NCBI RefSeq assembly: GCF_015355625.1
Contig: NZ_JACLAF010000004.1
Coordinates: 186,001-250,000 of the forward strand
DNA from: Tamlana sp. I1
GTDB taxonomy: Bacteria > Bacteroidota > Bacteroidia > Flavobacteriales > Flavobacteriaceae
Direction: 5' to 3'
Length of the DNA: 64,000 bases
Positions 56,805-64,000 of the stretch are shown here, in pieces (position 1 is the first letter of the stretch; the number at the start of each line of letters is the position of its first letter). A program made the translations under genes and the position numbers. The notes beneath the pieces are model-generated. The model made no database searches, was not told where the DNA came from, and saw only the letters and a program-made list of their open reading frames with translations.

Positions 56805-57989
56805 TTATTGAATACTAACTTCTAAAGGCGTATTAATTTTTTTATAAAAGGCATTAAGATAATTTTCCCAAGCAGCATTAGTAGGGAATTGCCCAGATTC
56901 TTTCCAAGCAAAACCTGCGTAATAAACGACTTTGTTATCGTTAACCTTTAGTTGAGCGTATAAATTGCTACGATCCTTTATTGAGGTAACATAATAATCG
57001 GAAGTGGTCATAACATCTTTAGGTGCGACGATTGCGGTGCCTAATTCAGAATTGAAGTATTCAGACTCCCAGTGTGAAATCCAGCCGTTATCTACTTGTT
57101 CTGTGATTTCTCCTTTCTTATCATGTAAGGTTAGTCCAACCGATAAAACATCGGTTCCTGTTACCTCTATTTCATATCTAGATAGGTTATTTCCATAATC
57201 TAAAGAAATATGTTTGGTTTCAGTTATGGTTTTTCCATTGGCATCCCAATCGGCATATTTTAAAACAAAACTGGTTCTTATAGGCCCTGTAGTGATGGTT
57301 TTATAATCGGTAAAGTTTTTAGAGATATAATAACTGGTATCCACTTTTACAGCAGTACCACCTACACCACGACTAGAACCTACATGAAAATTATCTAAGC
57401 CTTCACCATGATCTTTATGATAGTAGCCTTTTTCTTTATCATTGCCAGCATACCATTTATTGATAATTGGGTATTCTACTTTTTTTAACCAAGCATCAAT
57501 TCCGCTCGATAGGGTACCGCCTTTTACAGAATCTTCTACCATCTTTTGGGCAACTGGCCCATAAGTTCTAAAGGCCACTTTGTTGTTTTCCCAGGTATAA
57601 TCATCGGTGCGTTCGGGCACAAAACGCGAATAGCAATAAGCTACGGTGTCGGTATTCGTGAGGTTAGATGTAACCAGTTCATATTGCTTTTCTGATTTGG
57701 CAGCCACTTCAGGTTGAAATAACAACACATCAGCTGTACCGTCTTGATCTTCATCTACAAATTGGGAAGTTACAATCACCTGTGTTGCTTTATCACGGAT
57801 TACCAAATTTTCAAAGCGTTCACCTTCATTTAAATGAATATCTGATTTTGAAATTTCTACCGTTTCGAATTGTCTTGAAAGCTCTAAACTATTCTTTACA
57901 GTAATAACAGTCGCTTCTTTTTTCTGTGAATCGCAGCCCATCATTAACGATACGGCTGCGATACAAGAATACAATGCTATGGATTTCAT
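56805..57989 (-). CDS. DUF4861-family lipoprotein, function unknown
   Basis: A 394-residue lipoprotein (lipobox VSLMMGC, Cys19). The segments NSLELSRQFETVEIS, DEDQDGTADVLLFQPEV, YAGNDKEKGYYHKDHGEGLD and GTAIVAPKDV match DUF4861 proteins, which are often found in PULs for uronate-rich glycans. The His-rich stretch YYHKDHGEG and Trp/Tyr-rich core suggest a sugar-binding or catalytic pocket. No reaction is assigned. An oligosaccharide dehydratase has been described for an ulvan locus, and this protein could be tested for such a role, but I cannot confirm kinship. It lies 1 bp after kduD in the kduI-kduD-DUF4861 operon. Confidence 0.72.
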   Translation of the reverse strand: MKSIALYSCIAAVSLMMGCDSQKKEATVITVKNSLELSRQFETVEISKSDIHLNEGERFENLVIRDKATQVIVTSQFVDEDQDGTADVLLFQPEVAAKSEKQYELVTSNLTNTDTVAYCYSRFVPERTDDYTWENNKVAFRTYGPVAQKMVEDSVKGGTLSSGIDAWLKKVEYPIINKWYAGNDKEKGYYHKDHGEGLDNFHVGSSRGVGGTAVKVDTSYYISKNFTDYKTITTGPIRTSFVLKYADWDANGKTITETKHISLDYGNNLSRYEIEVTGTDVLSVGLTLHDKKGEITEQVDNGWISHWESEYFNSELGTAIVAPKDVMTTSDYYVTSIKDRSNLYAQLKVNDNKVVYYAGFAWKESGQFPTNAAWENYLNAFYKKINTPLEVSIQ

Positions 57990-57990
57990 A

Positions 57991-58785
57991 TTAAGCTTCG
58001 TTTGATGGTTTCCCGATGGTCGCTAATATACCACCATCCACATACACCACATGGCCGTTTACAAAATCACTAGCTTTAGAGCTTAAAAAGATTGCTGCTC
58101 CTGCTAAATCGTTAGGATCTCCCCATTTGGCAGCTGGTGTTCTGTTAATGATAAAATCGTTAAACGGATGGCCGTCTACACGAATAGGGGCGGTTTGCGA
58201 TGTTGCAAAATATCCAGGACCAATACCATTCACTTGAATGTTATACTTAGCCCATTCGGTAGCCATATTTTGTGTTAACATTTTTAGTCCGCCTTTGGCT
58301 GCAGCATAGGCACCCACGCTATTTCTGCCTAACTCACTCATCATTGAGCAAATGTTTATCACTTTTCCTGCTTTTCGTGCTACCATGTTTTTAACCACAT
58401 GTTTTGATACGATAAATGGACTAACCAAATCGATATCTACCACCTCTTTAAAATCGGCAACTTCCATGTCTAAAAGTGGCGTACGCTTGATGATTCCAGC
58501 GTTATTGATAAGGATATCTATGGCACCGACTTCTTTTTCAATTTTGGCAACTGCATCAATAACTTCTTCTTCCTTGGCAACGTTAAATTTGTAACCTACA
58601 GCTTTGATACCTTCTTTTTCATATTCCGCAATAGCGGTATCAATTTTATCTTGCGAGGAGTTTCCATTAACAACAATAGTTGCACCTGCTAAACCTAAGC
58701 CTCTAGCCATAGCCATACCTAGCCCGTGTGTACTGCCTGTTACTAGTGCTATTTTTCCTTTTACATTAAATAAATCTATACTCAT
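57991..58785 (-). CDS. kduD: 2-dehydro-3-deoxy-D-gluconate 5-dehydrogenase (SDR)
   Basis: A 264-residue cytoplasmic short-chain dehydrogenase. The NAD(P) motif is GSTHGLGMAMARGL (TGxxxGxG), followed by NNAGI and the catalytic Ser-Tyr-Lys in ICSMMSEL...YAAAKGG. The C-terminal VNGHVVYVDGGILATIG is typical. KduD reduces 3-deoxy-D-glycero-2,5-hexodiulosonate to 2-keto-3-deoxygluconate. The direct neighbour upstream is kduI, five bases away, which makes KduD a better call than gluconate 5-dehydrogenase. Together they process unsaturated uronate released by lyases. Confidence 0.88.
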   Translation of the reverse strand: MSIDLFNVKGKIALVTGSTHGLGMAMARGLGLAGATIVVNGNSSQDKIDTAIAEYEKEGIKAVGYKFNVAKEEEVIDAVAKIEKEVGAIDILINNAGIIKRTPLLDMEVADFKEVVDIDLVSPFIVSKHVVKNMVARKAGKVINICSMMSELGRNSVGAYAAAKGGLKMLTQNMATEWAKYNIQVNGIGPGYFATSQTAPIRVDGHPFNDFIINRTPAAKWGDPNDLAGAAIFLSSKASDFVNGHVVYVDGGILATIGKPSNEA

Positions 58786-58789
58786 GGTC

Positions 58790-59632
58790 TTATCTTAATT
58801 CGGTTATTTTTGCGACATCCATATCATTATAATCTAAATTCTCTCCAGCCATACCCCAAATAAAAGTATAGTTTGAAGTTCCAGATCCAGAGTGTATAGA
58901 CCATGGTGGTGAGATAACTGCTTGATCGTTTTGCATCCAAATATGACGCGTTTCTTGTGGTTGCCCCATAAAGTGACATACGGCTTGATCTTGTGGGATA
59001 TCTAAATAATAGTAAATCTCCATTCTACGATCGTGAACGTGAGCAGGCATGGTGTTCCAAACACTACCTGTTTTAAGTTCGGTCATTCCCATTTGTAGTT
59101 GGCAAGTGGTTACAATACCTCCAATGATCATTTGGTTTACGGTACGATGGTTTGCTGTTTCTAAAGAACCCAATTCTAATTTATTAGCTTCGGCTTTGCT
59201 TACTTTTTTTGTTGGATAATTGGTATGTGCTGGTGCGGAGTTTAAATAAAATTTAGCAGGATTGTTTGCGTCTTTACTAGCAAATACCACGTCTTTATTT
59301 CCCATACCAACATATAAGGCATCTTTTAAGCCTAATTCGTATACCGTACCATCAACCGTTACCGTTCCATTTCCGCCAACGTTAATAATTCCTAATTCAC
59401 GACGCTCTAAAAAATATGGCGCTTTAAGAGGATCGATGGATTCTAGAGTTAGTGGAGCAGAAGCAGGTACAGCTGAACCAGCGATATAGCGATCGTAATG
59501 AGTATAGGTTAAATTAATTTTATCGGCTTGCATCAAGTTGTCAATTAAAAACTCGTTGCGTAATGCTTGTGTGTCGTATTTTTTGACCGTTTCTGGATTT
59601 GAAGCATAACGGCTTTCATAAATTGTGCTCAT
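58790..59632 (-). CDS. kduI: 5-dehydro-4-deoxy-D-glucuronate isomerase
   Basis: A 280-residue cytoplasmic cupin enzyme. The start STIYESRYASNPETVKKYDTQALR is the family hallmark. The metal-binding set is visible in MPAHVHDRRMEIYYY (two His and a Glu) and SPPWSIHSGSG (third His). It converts 5-dehydro-4-deoxy-D-glucuronate (the keto form of unsaturated uronate) to 3-deoxy-D-glycero-2,5-hexodiulosonate for KduD. Length is as usual (about 278). It is the first gene of the minus-strand operon, divergent from the regulator at 60014. Confidence 0.95.
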   Translation of the reverse strand: MSTIYESRYASNPETVKKYDTQALRNEFLIDNLMQADKINLTYTHYDRYIAGSAVPASAPLTLESIDPLKAPYFLERRELGIINVGGNGTVTVDGTVYELGLKDALYVGMGNKDVVFASKDANNPAKFYLNSAPAHTNYPTKKVSKAEANKLELGSLETANHRTVNQMIIGGIVTTCQLQMGMTELKTGSVWNTMPAHVHDRRMEIYYYLDIPQDQAVCHFMGQPQETRHIWMQNDQAVISPPWSIHSGSGTSNYTFIWGMAGENLDYNDMDVAKITELR

Positions 59633-60013
59633 TTTTAGTATGTTTTATTGTTTGTTGATTTTCTGTTTAAGTTCATGAAATCATTTAAAATATAAACTTA
59701 GTAGAAATCCATGAGAACCATGACTGTTATTAGTGTTTTAGAGTAAATATGTACGATAGACACCCTATTTTGGTACGAAAAAGCACTATAAACTAGGTAA
59801 AAGAAGTAATTTTAAACTATTATTTTTTAGATATTAAATATTAATAAAATCCATTTGTTTTTTTACTCTTTTAGGACATTTAAAATTGATTTTATGGTGG
59901 GATTTATATCGGTTGATTTTAGTTGTATAGCATTATTGAAAAGGCTGTATTTAGTAGTGATACAATTAATTTTTCAAGTCTTAAATTATTAATTGGGGAT
60001 TTATATTTTATAC
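59633..60013. other. Divergent control region between kduI and the regulator gene
   Basis: These 381 AT-rich bases contain no ORF that I can support. On the minus strand a candidate kduI promoter sits at 59693-59735. On the plus strand I see no convincing -33/-7 pair for the regulator gene; weak regulator promoters are common. Nothing else is recognisable. Confidence 0.55.
59693..59735 (-). promoter_or_regulatory. Candidate kduI promoter, distant relative of the CAGG element
   Basis: On the minus strand CACTAATAACAG (59735 to 59724) is followed by a -7-like TAAGTTTA (59700 to 59693). The spacing from the G of CAG to the first T is 24 bp instead of 25, and the first half-site lacks CAGG. The leader to the kduI ATG would be about 60 bases. 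I list it as a weak candidate. Confidence 0.28.
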
Positions 60014-63000
60014 ATGCGTAGTAACAATATTTTTAGTGTCATTGTTTTATGGTTTTGTGCTGCTGCTTTAACAGCTCAGAACAATAACTTCGTTTTTAAA
60101 TCTTTTACACCTACAGATGGACTTTCTCAAAGTTCTGTAATTGATATAGAACAAGATGTTTTTGGCCAGTTATGGATTGGTACACGTGACGGACTAAATA
60201 AATTTGATGGACATAATTTTAAAGTTTATAGAAATAATCCGCAGGATTCCACTTCAATAAGTAATAGTGATATTTTAACTATCGAGGAAGATAGCTCGGG
60301 AATGTTATGGGTAGGTACTTATAATGGTTTAAATAAGTATAATCCGTCTACAAATACTTTTCAGCATTTTTTTCATACCAACGATCCCATGTCTTTACCA
60401 TCCAATACCATTTGGGAAATAAAGGAAATAAAGGATGAAATTTGGATTGGTACCTTAAATGGTTTAGCGATATATAATAAAAAAACGGGAAAGTTTATTT
60501 CGGTTTTGTCAAATGAAAAAAACAACTACAGTCTTCCGGGTAGGTTTGTTACCAGTATTTACGAATCTAAAAACGGAGATATTTGGATAGGGACAGATAA
60601 CGGCCTTTGTATGGTGAAATCGCGTAAAGCAGAAGAAATTACATTTCAACTTATAGATTATAAAGTCAAAGCTGTTTCTAAACCACATAAATTACATGTT
60701 AAAGATATAGCAGAGGATAGTGATAATAACTTGTGGATAGCTACTCAGGATAGTGGTTTGTATCAAATTAAAGCGCATACAACCACCTTAATCTCTTATA
60801 AAAATCATTCAGAATTTAAAGGTTTAGATCTAGATATCAGGGCGATTAATTTTGATAAACATAATAACCTATGGCTAGGGACATATAGTGGTATTTCTAT
60901 TTTAAAATCTAACGGAAAGCTTCAGCATATTGGTAAAAAATCTTCAGATTATAGTGGCTTAAATAAAATCAAGACCATTTTTACAGATAAACATGGTTCA
61001 ATTTGGTCGGGTAGTTATTATGGAGGTTTACATCTATGGGATGAATCTAATTTTAATTTTATTAATTATAACCAAGATACAAAGCCTAAGAGGTTAAGTT
61101 ATAATGTCATTGGGTCTATTGCAGCAAGTAAAGATAGTGTCGTTTTTTTTGGAGCGGAAGGGGGTGGAATAACCCAATGGGATTTTAAAACAGATGAAGT
61201 TAGTTATATTAATGCGACAAATACTAAAGGGGTTTTAAGTGATAATATAAAGTCGTTAACCGTTTTTAATAATGAATTATGGGTAGGGTGCTTTAATACT
61301 TTGCCTTTTATATACGATTACAAAACTAAAACGGTTAGAAAAAATGATTTTCCAGAATCACTTAGCAAAATATTAGAAGAATCGAGTGTATATGTTTCTG
61401 CAAAAGAAAGCGATTCCATTATATGGCTTGGTACTTTTGGCTCTGGAGGGATTAGATATAATACCGAAACTAAAAAATTCCAACAAATAACTACCAATAA
61501 TGAATCTCCTTATTCCCTTACAAACAATAGGGTACGTTCTTTACTTATTGATTCTAAACAGCGGGTCTGGATGGGAACTCAAAGTGGACTAAATGTGGTT
61601 ACACTGTCTAGTATGAATAAGGAAAATATACCCATAAAACATTTTTTCTTTGATTCTGAACTTATATCAGGGGTGGATATATTAACAATTTTTGAAGATA
61701 GTTCTCAGAATATATGGATTGGAACAAAAGCCAGTGGCTTATATAAGTTTAATGGCGAAACTTTTAATAAAGTTGAAATACAGCAAAATGGAGTGACCAT
61801 AAACTCTGTACATTCCCTATTAGAAGATGCCAATCAGAATCTATGGTTTAGTTCAAACCAAGGTTTAGTGAAATATAATTTAAATAGTGAGGAAATTACT
61901 ATTTACGATCAAACAGATGGTTTAATAAGTAATGAATATAATGACAACTCGAGTTTAAATTTTGAAAATAATACATTCTATTTTGGAGGTCCTGCAGGTG
62001 TAGTTTCATTTCAGCCAGAAAATATTAGTGTTAATGATTATAATCCGCAAGTAATTTTAACAGATTTTAGAATTAAAAATGAATCGGTTCCTATTGGTGG
62101 AGATCGTGCCATTTTAAACAAGGATATTGCATTTACAAAAACAATAGACCTAGATTTTGATAATGCGAATTTCGCCATTCGTTTTGCAATACCCAATTTC
62201 ATAAATGCGTCTAATAATCAATATGCCTACAGAATGATTGGGTTAGAAGACACTTGGAATGTAACTAGTAATACCGAGGTAAATTACATTATTCAACAAG
62301 GAGGGACTTATAAATTTGAAGTTAAAGGCGCTAATAATGATGGGGTTTGGAATGATAGTCCCACGGTATTAAAAATAAAAGTACAGCCTGCTCCATGGCG
62401 TAGTTGGTGGGCATTTATTTTTTATGGATTGTTTATAGGCGTGGCATTATTTGCTTTAATTACTTTTTTAAAATCGAAAGCAAAATTAAAACATGAACTA
62501 GCCTTAGAGACTATAGAGAAGAAAAGGAATGAAGATATTAATCAGGCAAAACTGCAATTTTTTACTAATATATCTCATGAATTTAGAACCCCATTAACTC
62601 TAATTTTAGGGCCTTTGCAACAAGTGTTGATCGATTATAAGGGCAGTAATAAAGTTTATAAAAAGTTATTGGTTATTGAGAATAGCGCTAACCACTTATT
62701 ACAACTTATTAATAGGTTAATGGACTTTAGGAAGCTTGAAAATAATCAGTTTAACTTACAGGCAGCAGAAGGTAATATTGTGAAATTTTTAAAAGAAATT
62801 TATTTTTCATTTAGTGAGTATGCCAAAAATGGACACTATAAATACACCTTTGAATCTGATGAAGATGTTATTAATGTATACTACGATAGGTATAAATTAG
62901 AACGGGTTTTTTATAACCTCATTTCTAATGCTTTTCGTTATACGCCTGAAGGCGGAAGTATTGCTATAAAAATTAGTAAAGATTTTAATTTTATATACAT

Positions 63001-64000
63001 AGATATTGATGACTCTGGAGTAGGCGTGTCTAAGGAGTTTGAAAATAAAATTTTTGATCGTTTTTTTGAAGTGCCTATTCATAACCAACCGCAAAAAAGT
63101 TATAACAGCGGTTCGGGAATTGGTTTGTCCATAGCAAAAAATATAGCCGAATTACATAAAGGTACCATTGCTTTAAAACCAAAAAATGAGCCTGGTACCA
63201 TTTTTAGAGTAAGTTTACCTTTAGGACGGGAGCATTTGCAGGAAAGCGAAATTCTTAACGATTTTAAATTAAGTGATGATGTAAGTCAGTACGAAAATCA
63301 ATTAAAAGAAGCTCCAACTCTCGATGAAGAAAATATAGAAGATTTAATTTCTGAAACAGATAAACCAACCATTTTAATTGTAGAAGACCACAAACCACTG
63401 CGTGTTTTTATTAAAAATCTATTAAAACACGATTATAATGTGCTAGAGGCTGAAAATGGTAAAGTAGCATTAAAATTAGCGCAACAAAATCTACCTAATC
63501 TTATTGTAAGTGATGTTATAATGCCCGAAATGGTGGGAACAGAGTTGTGCTCTAAAATTAAAGAAGATATTAAAACGAGTCATATTCCAGTAGTTTTATT
63601 AACCTCTAGAAGTTCCTTGATTTATAAGTTTGAAGGGCTAGAAAGTGGAGCCGATGAATACATTAGCAAGCCCTTTAATGTTAAGGAGTTTCAATTGCGT
63701 ATTAAAAATATTTTGGAAAATAGGCTGCGATTAAAACATAAATTTTCTAAAATTAATGATATAACGCCTAGCGAAATCACGATTACTTCTATAGATGAGA
63801 AGCTTCTAAAAAAAGCCTTCAAAATTGTAGAGGAACATATTGCAAACGATCAATTCGATGTCATACTTTTTAGTCAGGAATTGGGTGTTAGTAGAACAAC
63901 TTTATTTAGTAAAATAAAAGCCTGGACCAATTTTACGCCTAACGAATTTATACAAGAAATTAGGCTTAAACGTGCTGCACAACTTTTAGAAACTAATAAA
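60014..64000 (+). CDS. Hybrid two-component system regulator (HTCS), 3'-truncated by window edge
   Basis: The frame is open for 1329 codons from ATG 60014 to the window end. The signal peptide is MRSNNIFSVIVLWFCAAALTAQ. The periplasmic sensor has repeated Reg_prop blades (GQLWIGTRDGLNKFDG, GMLWVGTYNGLNKYNP, GDIWIGTDNGL) and a Y_Y_Y domain up to about residue 790. One membrane helix spans about 798-822. The histidine kinase has HEFRTPLTL (His855), NLISNAFRYTPEGG and GSGIGLSIAK. The receiver has ILIVEDHKP and SDVIMPEM (acceptor Asp1167) with SKPF. The AraC-type HTH begins (VSRTTLFSKIKAW) and is cut at LETNK. It would sense a PUL oligosaccharide and activate PUL promoters; the CAGG elements are candidate targets. 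Confidence 0.96.
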   Translation, partial: MRSNNIFSVIVLWFCAAALTAQNNNFVFKSFTPTDGLSQSSVIDIEQDVFGQLWIGTRDGLNKFDGHNFKVYRNNPQDSTSISNSDILTIEEDSSGMLWVGTYNGLNKYNPSTNTFQHFFHTNDPMSLPSNTIWEIKEIKDEIWIGTLNGLAIYNKKTGKFISVLSNEKNNYSLPGRFVTSIYESKNGDIWIGTDNGLCMVKSRKAEEITFQLIDYKVKAVSKPHKLHVKDIAEDSDNNLWIATQDSGLYQIKAHTTTLISYKNHSEFKGLDLDIRAINFDKHNNLWLGTYSGISILKSNGKLQHIGKKSSDYSGLNKIKTIFTDKHGSIWSGSYYGGLHLWDESNFNFINYNQDTKPKRLSYNVIGSIAASKDSVVFFGAEGGGITQWDFKTDEVSYINATNTKGVLSDNIKSLTVFNNELWVGCFNTLPFIYDYKTKTVRKNDFPESLSKILEESSVYVSAKESDSIIWLGTFGSGGIRYNTETKKFQQITTNNESPYSLTNNRVRSLLIDSKQRVWMGTQSGLNVVTLSSMNKENIPIKHFFFDSELISGVDILTIFEDSSQNIWIGTKASGLYKFNGETFNKVEIQQNGVTINSVHSLLEDANQNLWFSSNQGLVKYNLNSEEITIYDQTDGLISNEYNDNSSLNFENNTFYFGGPAGVVSFQPENISVNDYNPQVILTDFRIKNESVPIGGDRAILNKDIAFTKTIDLDFDNANFAIRFAIPNFINASNNQYAYRMIGLEDTWNVTSNTEVNYIIQQGGTYKFEVKGANNDGVWNDSPTVLKIKVQPAPWRSWWAFIFYGLFIGVALFALITFLKSKAKLKHELALETIEKKRNEDINQAKLQFFTNISHEFRTPLTLILGPLQQVLIDYKGSNKVYKKLLVIENSANHLLQLINRLMDFRKLENNQFNLQAAEGNIVKFLKEIYFSFSEYAKNGHYKYTFESDEDVINVYYDRYKLERVFYNLISNAFRYTPEGGSIAIKISKDFNFIYIDIDDSGVGVSKEFENKIFDRFFEVPIHNQPQKSYNSGSGIGLSIAKNIAELHKGTIALKPKNEPGTIFRVSLPLGREHLQESEILNDFKLSDDVSQYENQLKEAPTLDEENIEDLISETDKPTILIVEDHKPLRVFIKNLLKHDYNVLEAENGKVALKLAQQNLPNLIVSDVIMPEMVGTELCSKIKEDIKTSHIPVVLLTSRSSLIYKFEGLESGADEYISKPFNVKEFQLRIKNILENRLRLKHKFSKINDITPSEITITSIDEKLLKKAFKIVEEHIANDQFDVILFSQELGVSRTTLFSKIKAWTNFTPNEFIQEIRLKRAAQLLETNK

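Noticed and set aside
59659-59677. CTGTTTAA near the kduI start as a reverse copy of the element
   Set aside because: A box at the right distance would fall almost on the start codon, leaving no leader.

Overview
The window looks like a chromosomal segment of a marine Bacteroidota, most likely Flavobacteriaceae. The support is AT-rich DNA, a SusC/SusD pair, many Bacteroidota-type lipoproteins, C-terminal type IX secretion (T9SS) sorting tails, TAnnTTTG-like -7 promoter boxes and a one-protein hybrid two-component regulator. Almost all of it is one large polysaccharide utilisation locus (PUL). The enzyme set is eight sulfatases, two GH78 and one GH106 alpha-L-rhamnosidases, a PL25-type ulvan lyase, a second BNR-propeller lyase, two heparinase-like lyases, a PL38-type lyase, a rhamnose mutarotase and KduI/KduD. 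This fits ulvan, the sulfated rhamnose/uronic-acid polysaccharide of green algae, and resembles known ulvan loci of Formosa and Nonlabens. The substrate is inferred from gene content.

Layout. 1-2.5 kb: the 3' part of a sulfatase, a VOC-family gene and a truncated DUF1501 remnant, which look like an eroded left flank. 2.5-7.9 kb: a long promoter region, then susC-susD and a terminator. 8.0-12.3 kb: a GH3 enzyme, a secreted carbohydrate-binding-like protein and a nucleoside-hydrolase-like protein. 12.5-13.3 kb: a single T9SS-secreted protein with its own promoter and terminator. 13.4-16.3 kb: rhamnose mutarotase and a secreted propeller lyase. 16.6-40.9 kb: a collinear run of GH78 x2, sulfatase x2, GH2 x2, PL38, GH106, a heparinase-like lyase and PL25. 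41.0-56.5 kb: five sulfatases in a row, a second heparinase-like lyase, a lactonase, a beta-helix protein and a GH2, closed by a strong terminator. 56.8-59.6 kb, minus strand: kduI-kduD-DUF4861. From 60.0 kb a hybrid two-component regulator runs off the right edge, still open within its AraC-type HTH.

Working model. Surface T9SS enzymes and SusCD cut and import sulfated oligosaccharides. Periplasmic sulfatases, rhamnosidases, GH2/GH3 enzymes and lyases reduce them to rhamnose and unsaturated uronate. RhaM and KduI/KduD pass these to central metabolism. No GH105/GH88 unsaturated uronyl hydrolase lies in the window, so that step must be encoded elsewhere or done differently.

The most notable new observation is a shared promoter element. 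Four transcription-unit starts (susC, the 12.5 kb secreted protein, the 13.9 kb lyase and the 41.0 kb sulfatase block) carry a two-copy, roughly 10-bp-period direct repeat related to CAGGRTAAARCAGGAYAA. In each, the same distance separates it from a -7-like box. A weaker fifth copy precedes GH3. This is a candidate binding site for the regulator at 60 kb. Two copies of a roughly 130-bp inverted-repeat element bracket the 16.6-56.5 kb block.
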